DNA of 64,000 bases, taken from assembly GCA_032158295.1 (NCBI GenBank), contig CM063260.1, forward strand, positions 13,976,452 to 14,040,451, in the 5' to 3' direction. Source of the stretch: Pycnopodia helianthoides. Lineage: Eukaryota > Echinodermata > Asteroidea > Forcipulatida > Asteriidae. A model generated the notes under the pieces. The model had not been told where the DNA came from. It did not search any database and saw nothing but the letters and a program-made list of their open reading frames with translations. Positions 1 through 11,108 of this stretch are shown here, piece after piece; the first letter of the stretch is position 1, and each line of letters starts with the position of its first letter. A program made the translations under genes and the position numbers.

Positions 1-749
1 AGAGTGGCTTGTCATGCAAAGTTCAAAGATGTCCATGTTCTTCCAAGTCATTTGATTCAAATAAAGGTACTTTAGGGAGCTTTAGAGATCAATTTATGGA
101 GGTGACTTTATAAACATGATTTGCACGCAACGCCATGCGTTTCTTCGTGCAGCGAACAAATGCCTAGTTTCCGGTCATCCTTTTTTCAGTTCCACTCCTT
201 ATCTATTTATAAATATCATAACATTTGATTGCTGAATTTTGTCTTTCTTTTCTGAAATTCTGTGTTTTTGATGCCCATTCTTTGGCAAGACTTTAAATTG
301 AACATGTGATGTTGAAATTGTTATAATTTCAAATTTAATTTATTTGATTTTGAATTGAAATTGAGTATGTAAGTTGTAACTTGTTGTTGTACTTACTACT
401 TAGTACTTGTTGTACTTGTAGTGTAACTAAGCAAAACTTATTAATAATATTAAATGAACATTAAAAACTAGCATTGGCAATTAACATGACTACATCTCTC
501 TTATCTTATGCATCCAAGAAGTGGTTGTTAAAAATGTTCAAATTTCTTAGTCTTACTCAACTCTTTAGACTTTAGTCATTAATCTTGATTTTATATCAGC
601 TTTAGTTTTACTTTAGATAGACAAGATAAAATAGAGTAATGCTAAAAACTACTATTTTCTGAAATTTAATCAAGAAATATGATAAAAGAGACTAAATTTA
701 TTGCCCTGTGTATTTGAAATGCATGTGTTTTTCCTTGAAACTTTAACAG
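1..749. other. Non-coding flank / intron before the first visible MRPS22 exon
   Basis: No exon could be supported here. The sequence is AT-rich and ends in a pyrimidine-containing acceptor (cag at 747-749) that starts the first visible MRPS22 exon. The upstream MRPS22 exon(s), encoding roughly the first 55 residues including the mitochondrial targeting region, are expected left of the window or were not recognised here. Confidence 0.6.
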
Positions 750-3635
750 TTACTTCAAAGCTCTTCCTGTCCGATGAAGTGCAAACCATCTTGAAGAGAA
801 TAACTGGGATGGAGCTAAACAAAGTTTTCCGCCACACCAAAGAAAAATTAGAAGCACCAACTTACAGGCTTGTCAGTGATGCTAAACTAAAAGAGGTAAC
901 AATTTAACGTATAATATAACCCCCCCCCCCCCACGGAAGATCATCTGAATAAAAACCTGAATCTGTCTTGCTAAAAGGGAAAGACAATTGGTTGATATTT
1001 TCATATCTCATTCATTATAAACTATTTAGTTCATCACATAAAAAGGGGTTGTTAGTCTTTAGCTTTAGTTTGTAATTATTAATTAATATTGCGGTTAAGA
1101 AAACAAAATTTAAGTCATCATTTTTCTACCTGAATTTCTCAGCTTGAGGATAAGGCTAAAAAGACTGCTGAGAAGAGACTACAGATGCCTCCTGTGATGG
1201 AAGAGAGAACGGATATCAATGAAGTATTAGCAGAGAATCCAGAGTTGCAAGGTTTAGAGTCATCAAAGTTTGTCTTCACGGATATTACGTACGACCTGAG
1301 TGACAGGGTAAAGTCATACTCTGTTTTTTCAGGACTTAAAATAAGTTGATTTCATGAAGCCTTCTCATAAGGTTTGCGGAGACACCATTTACAAAAACCT
1401 CTCTCTATGAGCTGTGGTGGTCCTGAAAAGAACCGGTGGTTAACAACTCGACGTTTTGATCGGTATGCTCTGATTGTCTTAAGGAGATATGCTAGATTCT
1501 GTTTCTGTATGCTGCTTACCTACTGTCGGTGAGGTTTCCTGACAGCATTAAGTTAGAGTCCTCCGCAAACCTTACTAAATTCTATTCCCACCATGCAATG
1601 TTTCAAATCTTACTTATTCCTAAAGCCTCCAAGCAGATTTGTTATGCTTATGGAGCAGCCTTTAGCACAGTTTCTACTTCATAACCCCTGCTTACTATAA
1701 GCAAAGCAAAAGGCACCATAACTTGTATTAAGGAAACCCATTATGAACCAACTTGCACTCTCAAATCTTCTTGATCGTTTATGAAATATACATTTGCTCA
1801 CACAAATTTGTCTGCTATAGTAAGCACTAAAATTTGCTTACTAGTAAACAGCTTTATGAAATTTGGCCCTGACTTTTCTTCGTTATGTGTGGAGACATTG
1901 AGTTTTTTCATTTGATAAATCTTGTTTATTTTTTATAGGAGCGGTTTATTGTTGTACGGGAACCAAACGGCGTCTTGCGCAAGGCAAAGTGGGAAGAGCG
2001 CGATCGTATCCTCCAGATTTATTTCCCCCGGTCCCAACGCCAGCTTGTACCACCGCCGCTGTTTGAGGACGAACATCTTCAAGTAAGTCAAGACTTCATC
2101 TGAAACTTGTTTGACCATTTAGACATTATTTGCAATAAATGTATTTCATTGCTCGTTTTCAAATCTCGGTTTTAGATCTAGGTCAATCAGTAAGCTTCAT
2201 TCTGAAATTAAAAATTTTGGGTGGAACCTAAGGCAAGAAACAGGATCAAGGTTGACGGTTGAAATTGTCTTTCCTTTTTCTACACAGATATTGTAGATAG
2301 TTTAGGGAGAAAAAGCTGCTCTACTGACAAAGATCTTGTGTGGATTGAAACTAACTTTGTACTTTTTGTTTCCTTCCTAAATGTTTTGTTCAGGGTATGT
2401 TTGACCAAGATAGACACGAGTATTTGTTAGATGCAGCCTGTGTGCAGTTTGAACCGGATGCCAAGGAATTCATAAGGGTAGGTTTGCAATGTTTTCATCA
2501 AAAAATATTGTTATCCCCAAACCCCCAAAGGGAAATAATCAAAAGCACATCTGCTTTTAAGAGAAAGTGGAATGTCGGTAAATAAACAGTTTGTTAGAAT
2601 TTGTTGTAGTAATGTTTTTGTATGTGCAGTCTACATTAAATATTTGGTACAATAATTATTTGTTACCATTTCAAGACTTGTTCCCTTCATTTTTGAAACA
2701 GATCCATCAAAAATTATATGACGACATAGACGCTAAAGAGAAGTATAATCTTCTAAGATCAACCCGACACTTTGGCGGACTTGCCTTCTATCTGTCCAGG
2801 AGACAACAAATTGATGGACTGTTGGTTGATATGATTAAGAGACACCTGTAAGTACAATGAGGAGTCTTGGTTCCAGACAACGGCTGTAAATTATGTTTTG
2901 CAATGATTCATCTCCAGAAAAGTTTGTCTTGCAATCACAACTTTGAACTTTGCTTTAATAAAGAGGGACTCTTTCTATTGAAAAATGAGTGCATCTGAAA
3001 ACCGAATTTGACTTTAGAGCCCTCGTTAGATCATGACAAAGTGGAGAAAATCACAACAAAAGGTTGACTTGTGTCGTCCTTTCCCATTCTACTTTTTTTC
3101 TTGGAAGCTCTCCACTTGATTGAATTGATTGAATTAATCATTGACCATTTTCCTGCTCTGTTAAGTGTGTACTACATCTGATTAATGCATTGTTCCCCAC
3201 CAGTATTTCAGATGCAGTTGATCTGGTTCATTTGATGCATCTTATGACACCAGACTGTCTATCGGCCGTGGAGGTTCAAAACAACAAGCTGGAAGGGATT
3301 GACGTTCTGAAGGTTGGTAAAAGAATAGAACAATTTTTGGTGTAGTTGGTGATCAATGAAAGAAAATGAAACAGCAAAAAAAAATATATATATTTGTCCT
3401 TTTCTCTAATTTGCAACACTTTTGAAAAGTTGTAGTTTGTCTCAATGAAGTCCTTTTCCCGCCCACTAATTAAAAAATTAAAATAATGTTCTTTTCCTTT
3501 CCCTATGTTCAGATTTTTATTGAGAAGGATGCCAAGCAAAAAGGTTTGTTGGAACTCGTCCTTCAGTCCTATGAGAATGATGTTGCCAACCAAGAATCTG
3601 ATACTGAAGAGCAAGTCAGTGACAGTCGGAGATGA
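750..3635 (+). CDS. MRPS22: Mitochondrial small ribosomal subunit protein mS22, 5'-partial
   Basis: Structural protein of the mitochondrial 28S ribosomal subunit; acts in the matrix. Seven exons join in frame: 750-895, 1143-1307, 1939-2082, 2394-2477, 2702-2847, 3204-3312, 3513-3635 (stop TGA 3633-3635). Family signatures run in order: [18 protein letters not shown], then [67 protein letters not shown], and [16 protein letters not shown] before DGLLVDMI. These match vertebrate MRPS22 block for block, including exon-interrupted spacing. About 305 codons are present versus 360 residues in human, so about 55 N-terminal residues are missing. The C-terminus ends in an acidic, glutamine-rich tail. 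Most donors are consensus; the one at 3313 (GTTGGT) is weak. No frame break was found. It is convergent with ELP5 on the right. Confidence 0.94.
1615..1875. repeat. Short interspersed element with 'CTTTATGAAATTTGGCCC'-type end (intronic)
   Basis: An intronic block containing 'gcttatggagcagc', 'agcaaagcaaaaggca', 'tatagtaagcac' and 'tgcttactagtaaacagctttatgaaatttggccc'-like pieces. The same ordered pieces recur at 39935-40190, and the terminal 'tttatgaaattgggccc' recurs at 15390-15410 and 55235-55255. It is a non-autonomous inverted-repeat (MITE-like) family dispersed through the window. Confidence 0.6.
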
Positions 3636-5608
3636 AGAATGTCAATGATAAGAAGCTGGCCACGGATCAGTTGGGATTCTTCCTGATTTCCAGGTTTATT
3701 TTACAAAGTTTTTTCAGCGGCCTCGTCCAAACTTCTTCTTGGATTATTTGTGGATGCAACTTGTAAATCTTCTGAACAGTGAGACCAATGGAACGCCCAG
3801 ACACAAGCACACTATAGTTCTTTAATTTAGAGATTCCTTAAGTCCTCTGAAATGCAACGCCCAGGAGGTTCAGGGGGCTTCATCTTCTAGACCAAGGAGA
3901 GACCCAGGCCAACTACCCTAGTTCTTTATTCATGGTGATGTAGAGAGTCTGTAAATCCTCTGAAATGTAACACCCAGGAGGTTCAGGGGGCTTCATCCTC
4001 TAGACCAAGGGGAGACCCAGGCCCACTACCCTAGTTCTTCAGGAAACGTTTACAATGTATGTCTTTTGAAAAATTGAAATGCAACACCCACAAGGTTTGG
4101 GTGGTTGGGGAGTGGTATTGGCATCATCTTCAAGACTAAGTAGCAGTCCAAAGATATGTCAGTGTGTCAGAAAATCACAACAATTAAAACAAACAATTTA
4201 TTGTATGGCCGGCTAAGCCCATATTATTATTTGCGATGAAAACACGACAAGACCTTTTGACAATATTTACATATATTCAAATTTGTATTTATTAAAATAC
4301 AGCTAAAACAATTTTGTAATGTGGATATATTACAAGGTATGGTGATTCCAACTAGGTTTGTGGCACCATTGATGTAGATAAACAATTAACGTGTGGGATT
4401 TGCAGACGAAATCCAGAGGCAACTCGGGAATTGTTGCACTGGAAAAATAATTGGAAAAGTTCTGCAAATGAGACAAGATTCCTTAACAGGAAGTGATTCA
4501 TGTCCTGATCCGACACTGACATTTACAATAAAATAAGTCATATGCAATGACTCTGTACAAAGTAAAAGAGTTTGACTGTAAGATTCCCTTCATCAGGTGT
4601 TTTAAATGTATTCCAAAGTGTGAGAGAGTTTTCAATTTGTAGATATCAAGATTCACTTTTATTGATTTTGATCAGATTGGTAGAGTTGTGGCCTTGCCTG
4701 CCTCACACTGGTCTAGAGGGACTCCAAACAGCTCAGACGAGTTGCTGGAAACCTTGCATGGATGTCCCCTACATGGGTTTTCCTCCTACACCTTGCAAAA
4801 CTGAACATTTTGTTGATTGTAATCTTTTCAAATATTATTCATGCCTGCAGTGCATTACATTTTATGGATCCAATGGTTTTAATACCAGTATAGTATTAAA
4901 ATTTTTGGTGAATACCTTTGACCAAATACACAACACAAATCAACCCTACCAAGGTTACATGTAGTGTTTCTAGCAATCCATTTAAATCTTTCAGCATCTG
5001 GTAGCGATGCTCACAGTTTTGGGCTTTTATGACTTTTAACCATGTACCAAGAGTCCGAGACCCATGCTAAGCATAGTTGGTTAGGCTATGCAGTTCTGAA
5101 TGCAGCAGGATTACAAGGCAAATTCAGCGATACATTTGGGAGAACTGTCTTGGTGTTCCAGCGACTCAGCGAGGCAATATCCCAAATCCATTAAAAATCT
5201 ATGGTAACTCAACACCCAATTGTTTGGACTCTGATAAGATTGGTACACCTTGCCTCATGCTAAGAGTGGGGTACCGTACAGTACCAAATCCATCAAATTG
5301 AAGCACTTTCGTGTGATGGATTTCTGAAGACTTGGTGGGTTAGGGTTCTATGAACACTCTACTGTAAAACAAACCACTTTCTTTGCGCTTTAAGTTTAAA
5401 GGTCTATTGAACTTAATAAAACAAGTCCAACTTGCAGCAAATAGTCTAAAGCTCAACCAAGGTTGTTTACAGGTCACAGATGCAGCATCATCCAATCTCC
5501 TGATGTCCAATGAAATTCATATGATGTCAACAAGTTTGAGAGGCGGTTTTGTTTGCCTGTCGATATGATGCCCAATTCTGATGTATAAATCCAGAAGTTT
5601 ATTGTTGA
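3636..5608. other. MRPS22 3' UTR and convergent MRPS22/ELP5 spacer
   Basis: No coding exon seen. MRPS22 transcription probably ends near the AATAAA at 4527-4532. The proximal part holds a tandemly duplicated ~84-bp block (separate entry). The ELP5 3' UTR enters from the right. The small ORFs here have no recognisable protein features. Confidence 0.6.
3843..4040 (+). repeat. 114-bp-period duplication in the MRPS22 3' UTR
   Basis: A block starting 'cctctgaaatg' at 3843 recurs at 3957. Both copies share 'cccaggaggttcaggggg', 'cttcat.tctagaccaagg' and 'ccctagttctt'. A weaker third fragment ('gaaatgcaacaccca') starts near 4076. Two copies of about 84 bp lie 114 bp apart. Confidence 0.85.
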
Positions 5609-8600
5609 TCAAACGTCTAGATCATCATCGGGATCTTCCTCGTCCAAGTCATCAGCTTCATCCGGTTCATAGAATATCTTCCCTGATCCCTCGGTGCTGC
5701 CGATTTTTATTGTACGTCTGAGTCAAAGATTGAGAAAACAAAAGTTATCTAAAAAATACTTCACCAATTAGGTTTTGTGAAGATATAATTACATAAGAAA
5801 AGTTTTACTGAATATTTGAGTCGGTCCTCAATCTGTATTTAGTATAGTGACGTTGGCCTCAGTTCAATTGAAAATGGAATAGATATGCATGCCCTGAATC
5901 CGTTCATGTATGGTCAGAAGGGGGCACCAAGGCAATGATCAGGGGCATGGGGGCGATTGCCTCTACTGCCTCTGTGAAGTAGCAGACCTGGTTGACTAAT
6001 TTCACTCTTTAGTCAGTGAAACGTTGTGTGCATTGAAATGTTTGAGAGAATTACCCAATTTCCAGAAATTGGCCTGTTATAACTCAAATTTCAGAAAGAC
6101 CCGTCCTTAATAATCTTATGTTATGTCAAATTCACTGAAGGTTCTTACCTTTCTTGTACTTTGGTGTATGGCAAGACAACTTTGTCCTTGGCTATTCTTT
6201 CTGAGTCTCTCAATGTCAAGTTGAAGGTTAGGTTTGCTGTCGGGTCAGGCTGTGGAAAACAATGTCAGAAATGAAAAACCATTTAAAAGTAAATGACTCA
6301 CGCACTCTACGTTAGTTCTTACCCAATTCAGTCTACTTGCTTCAGATTAAACTCTAACCATTGAAGTTTGCTGGGGACTTGGATTGCATTTGGACATGTA
6401 GGGACATGTAGAACCCTGATAAATGCAGCACAGTGCAACAGAGTATGGGATTTGAGTTGACCAAACCTCTAAATGGAACAACAGTGCACTATTTGCCTTG
6501 TGTAGCATTGCAAAATCTACAAAAAAAATGTACCAGTTACTACTCAATATAACTTATTCAGTGTGCAAAAAAACATGCTCAACAGTATAAATGTTTTGCT
6601 GTGTAAAATTGCTGGCAAAATCATTCCTAAACAACGTCCAACAACATTTACCATTTCTCGCATTTTGTTGTATCTGACAGGATAGGATGAGTGCAATAGT
6701 CAAGCCTAGTTTTTTTTTGTTTGTGTTTTTCCTTACCTGTGGTTCGGACTCCACCTCAAGGTTTGCCATTCCTTTGTCTGGAAACACAAACAACTGGTAA
6801 TCGTGATCAACACTGAATCCTTCTCTCTGTGTACAAAAAAAATACAAAATTCATGTACATCATGGGATAAATGTTTAAATACTATCAAATAAAACTTCCA
6901 CAATTAAGTGTAAATAGGTTGAAGGTGTAATCCCATTGTGCTATCATCAAATTCTCACTTAGACCAGAATGAACTTTCTACCTACATAAACAATGAAACC
7001 CTTACCAAAAGCACGCAGAGAAGCCAAAGACAGGGTTTCAGTAAATAGCGCCATCGTTTTGATCATTTGATCCACAGGTCAAAGGTTTATTTTAGAAAGG
7101 ACAGTGATATTAACTTTTGCAATCAATTATTACTATTCGTTAACTTCCCGATTTTCTTCGATGTACTAACTCACAGAGTGCCATGGGTTCTTCTTGAATT
7201 GGAGCTATGGACGATATGGTTCTAAATAGAGAACTGATGTTGCTATGTGACAGAGGGCGCTTGTGGCTGATACATCATGAACGTCTTGATGCAGGAGACA
7301 TATCACTTGGAAATCTCAGGACCTTGAAAAGAATGAAATGACCTTTATAAAAAAAATCCTGGAAACATTTGCTACAATAAATTCTTTAAAATCAAAGTTA
7401 CTCTTCTAATCAACCACTGAAATTGGGTAAATTTTCAACTTTATTCCACAAAATCTTTCCTTAATTAACCCTCTAACTCTTGGTCACATTTTTACAGTGA
7501 GTTGACCAACCATTTGAAACCATTCAACTGCACAGGTTGTGTATGGTGGCACAACTGTGCACATAACTAAACTGTGTTATGTCCGTAATGTGTAGATACA
7601 TTCACTGTATGACATCATATTGCAGGCTGGCATAGTTTATCTATCATACCAAAGTACCAAACCACAGTGGATGTTAAATGGTCAGACAGTGGGAGGGTTG
7701 ACTGTGTACTGTGTAGATTCACCACATGATATCATATTGTAGGCAGGCACAGTGCATCCTGTCATTCAAAAACCACAGTGGGTGATATTGATTAGTCAGA
7801 TAGTAGGAGGGTTGGCTTCATTACTGTGTAGACGATTCACGTCACATGACAACATATTGCAAAAGCCAGGGGCATGGAGACATTTGCCGCTGTACATCCG
7901 TGATGTAAAATCATGTACTTCACCTTTCAAACTGCCCAAGCAAAAAAAATGGTAATCATGATTTATATCTTTTTTAATCAACGAAAATGAGGCTGGAGGA
8001 AAAATAGTCTGGTTCAGTGCTTTATCATAGACTGAACACAGGGATTCAGACAAAATGGTGATGCAGCAATTACCTTCCCAATCGGAGCAATGTGTAAGCT
8101 GATGCAGTGCTTTACAGACCATCGTGACTGATTTATGTAAGATGACTGGAGATAGAGAGTCAATAACGACAGCGATGGTTTGGGTTCCTGTGGCTGTGTG
8201 ACGCTCTAGGTGGGATTGGAAGTCTGTCAAGGTGCTAAAGTGGATCAGGTTGTGGTCCTCGGAGGAACTAAGTAAAAACAAGAATAGATCTGTTAACTAA
8301 ATATGCTTTAAAACTCACACATCCTTTTTCTGGTGAACTGTAATAAGTATTGTGTAAACTAACAATTTTAAAGGGGATAATTATTTAGATGTCAAACACT
8401 TATTGCAGAAAGTCAAGAACGGTCTTTCTTTCCTTAAAACTGACATTTTGTTTGTCTGTTGTAAAACCTCAAAAGGGCTTTTTTCTGTCAATGAAAACAT
8501 GTCCGCCAGGCCAAGGAAAAGACTGGTGCCTCTTTATAATACAGTTGTTGTTACCATACTAGCTCACAGGGAACCAAACATGGTTAAAGCTGATACTTAC

Positions 8601-9391
8601 CTAACACCATTCCATTCTAAAGGGTCTGACCATCCGTCATGACACATGACCTTTGACCTCACAGCTGGGTCAAATCCAGATAAGAATACTGTCGGTGAGC
8701 GGTCAAACACAAAAACATGAACTTGATCCACCCTGAGGGAAAAACAAAACTCGGATTAAAGTCACAACAAAAGTCACAACATCATTGTTATTTTTTTAAA
8801 CTAAGACAATTATTTGTAAACTGAGTGTTCTTTTTCTGGCTGGATGAAAAGCCAGGCCAGGTATTATTGTTTTATAAAAAATATTACCAACCTGCTGGCA
8901 AGCACATTTGTGAGACATCGAAGTAAAGGTCTACCACTGATATCCACAGAATCTGATATAAAAATCAAATCAAATCAATTAGTAAAATATACACAGACCA
9001 CCCCTTGTTCACAAATGGTACTGTCTGATTTCACTTATTGTTCCATAATGCCATCCCATGGTACTCTTCTCTTCTTGTTTTGAAGTGCACTGCCAGTCAG
9101 TGCCAGTGAAGTGCCAGACACCGGGGCGAACCCCTTCTCTTACTTAGTCAGTGGTAAGTGTACTGGGGTATTTTACGTGCATTGGTAGTTTTTAATACAA
9201 CGCACGGAAATGAAACACAAATACAAAATGCAACGCATTGCATGAGCTGCAAATAAGCCCGTCCCCCGTGTCCGTCATGTCCGTAAAAACTCAAACTAAC
9301 TTAATTTAAAAGTGCACCATTGTATACCTTGTACAACAACCAAAGAACTGCTTTCATTTCCATTTACAATCTGCTGAAGTAGGGACGCCAT
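5609..9391 (-). CDS. ELP5: Elongator complex protein 5 (one exon contains an in-frame stop)
   Basis: Subunit of the Elp4/5/6 RecA-like ring of Elongator, which modifies wobble uridines in tRNA. Exons in transcript order (minus strand): 9328-9391 (start MASLLQQIVNGNESSS), 8892-8952, 8601-8732, 8074-8267, 7175-7305 (provisional), 6737-6826, 6149-6249, 5609-5717 (stop 5609-5611). All phases agree, for about 293 residues, close to the human length. The diagnostic parts are 'DPTANLTFNLTLRDSER', then VVLPYTK, and the acidic end IFYEPDEADDLDEEDPDDD, nearly identical to human ELP5. Exon 7175-7305 begins VICLLHQDVHDVSATSALC, matching the family, and has an excellent GTGAGT donor, but it contains an in-frame TAG (7205-7207 on the + strand, as cta). 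Either compensating indels or a mis-modelled exon could explain it. It is head-to-head with UBXN10. Confidence 0.9.
7470..7870. repeat. Dispersed ~118-bp satellite, locus 1 (ELP5 intron)
   Basis: About two and a half head-to-tail units. Each carries 'cagacagtgggagggttga', 'ctgtgtagat', 'cacatgatatcatattg' and 'ccacagtgg.tgatatt'. A leader 'gagttgaccaaccatttgaa' plus 'tgtatggtggcacaactgtg' precedes the units and recurs at 35316-35382, so the insertion unit is larger than the satellite monomer. Other loci: 35283-35540 and 53925-54250. Confidence 0.85.
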
Positions 9392-9583
9392 CCTCAAAAA
9401 TGCCTTGAATCTCTCAGCTTTGGAAAAATATATTGTAATGTGTGGAAAATAGTAAACAAAATTCCGATCCTTTCACAATGCAAACCATGTGTTTTCCTTG
9501 TTTGAAATTCTGCCACTCCAGTGATGCTTGAACTCTGACCCAGCACTATTGTGCGCATGAGCAGTAGCCTTGTCAACAACATA
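9392..9583. promoter_or_regulatory. Bidirectional ELP5/UBXN10 promoter
   Basis: The start codons of ELP5 (minus, 9391) and UBXN10 (plus, 9584 or 9596) are only about 190 bp apart and point away from each other, so both promoters must lie in or very near this interval. It contains a perfect forkhead core GTAAACA at 9452-9458. A related GTCAACA lies at 9571-9577, in the presumed UBXN10 leader. No TATA box is evident. The regulatory assignment is inferred from arrangement and motifs. Confidence 0.6.
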
Positions 9584-11108
9584 ATGAGCTTCAAAATGGC
9601 CGACGTTCAGCCGGCAAATAATGACAATCGAAGTGCTAGAATTTCCGGTCATAGAACGAAAATTACAAGGACTACAGTTGTTCCAGATAGTGTGGTTGGG
9701 AGTAGATTGGTGCTGGATAAAAAAGGTGAAGCTTCAGCAATAAAATTAGCTATGACTTTTATTGTAAACGTATTTTTCTTTACGTTACGGTCAGGCATAG
9801 TGTCAGGGGCCAGCTTATTAAATATTCAATTTCATTTTCAAAATTCAAATTGCAATCATGTTCTCATTTTCTTGCACTTATCATAAATTGGGTACTGTAC
9901 TCCGTACTTGTTCCTTTTACAATTGTTTTGGTCATGCCGATGCTGGCACAGCTATTGTGGTTTAGAATGACTGTCGTCTAGTGTGTTTGTCCTACGTTTT
10001 AAAACTTGACCGAGTTTTAAGTTACATTATCATATATGTACTGTAATACAAATATGACATTAATTTTTTAACAACAAATGAAAAAGTGAATACAATTACA
10101 GATAACAAATTTTATCAATTTAAATCAGCTTTGATTGAAAGAGAAAATTCAACATAAATACTACTAGGGTACCACTACTCTTGTATCTAATTGTTCATTC
10201 ATGTTCAATTGTCATTTGAGGTTAAAGTTGAACATTTCATTGTAATTTAAGTGATTGTTGGATTCATTTCAAAATATTTTTACAATTTTATCTTTAAAAT
10301 TTGCACTCTTGTATTTTGTTCTTCAGATTTAAGTCGAGCAATGCAGAAAGGTACACCAAAGAAGAGCACGCCAGTTGCCCCATACCCTAGCCCACCTTGT
10401 ACCCCACCCAGAAAAACCCATGGTGCTAAAACCAGTCAAGTGTCTCACAGCGCACAGAATAGACACTCAGACATGGAGAACACCGATGGGGTGAATAGAT
10501 CCCGTCCTAGCTCAGCGTTCACTCCCTACTCCCCTCTCCCTCAAATCGGACGGACCGAGACTGAAATTGATGTCACTGCTGGCATGAGGAACTTAGAGTT
10601 GAATCATCCAGACAGAGCCGCTGTAAACACTACCAATGACAATGTGGTAACTTCAGAAACGGGGAGGCAAGAACTTGAAAGGAATTATCCAGAGGTTCGC
10701 ACCAAGCGTTCATCGTCTCTGTCATCTGTTCCATCCAGTAACAAGAAAGTGTCTCGTCGAGAAATGCGAAGCCAGCAATTTGCCAGGAGAAGAAACTCAC
10801 AGAAATCATTCAGCATTCCTGATGAAACGTCCGATGGAGAAGAAAGATTCCTCATTGCTTTGAAATTACCAGATGGTGGTAGAATACAGCGATATTTCCG
10901 TCCTCTAGACTCTTTCTTAGATATTGTTTCTCATGCGGAAAAAGACTCTGGGCGATCTTTTTCAGACTGCAATGTTTTTACAAGTGACGTTCCTAAACGG
11001 ATTGTGAGGGATCTTTCTGTTTCACTGCGTGTTGCAGGACTTGGGACAGGACTTTACTGTACTTGGAAGAAAAAGATGAATGACAAACTAGATTCCATCC
11101 ATTTATGA
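9584..11108 (+). CDS. UBXN10: UBX domain-containing protein 10, C-terminus apparently frame-shifted
   Basis: VCP/p97 adaptor; the vertebrate protein links VCP to IFT-B and is needed for cilia. Two exons, 9584-9725 and 10327-11108, join in phase (g|at). Start is 9584 (MSFKMAD) or the better-context ATG at 9596. Residues 1-~190 are low-complexity, rich in Pro/Ser/Thr and basic residues ('YPSPPCTPPRKT'). The UBX domain lies near residues 205-295: FLIALKLPDGGRIQRYFRP, then LDSFLDIVSHAEK and NVFTSDVPKRIVRDLSVSL, matching human RFVRHFRPTDDL and VPRRRFSDLTKSL. After 'VAGLGTG' the annotated frame reads into an unrelated basic tail to 11108. The +2 frame reads TLLYLEEKDE and stops at 11081-11083, matching the acidic hydrophobic end of human UBXN10. 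A 1-nt deletion near 11050 is therefore likely. Confidence 0.86.

Noticed and set aside
7006..7054. Short minus-strand ATG exon with a perfect donor (MALFTETLSLASLRAFG) inside an ELP5 intron
   Set aside because: It has no acceptor that would fit ELP5 and no downstream partner exon in matching phase, so it is likely chance. It could be an alternative first exon.
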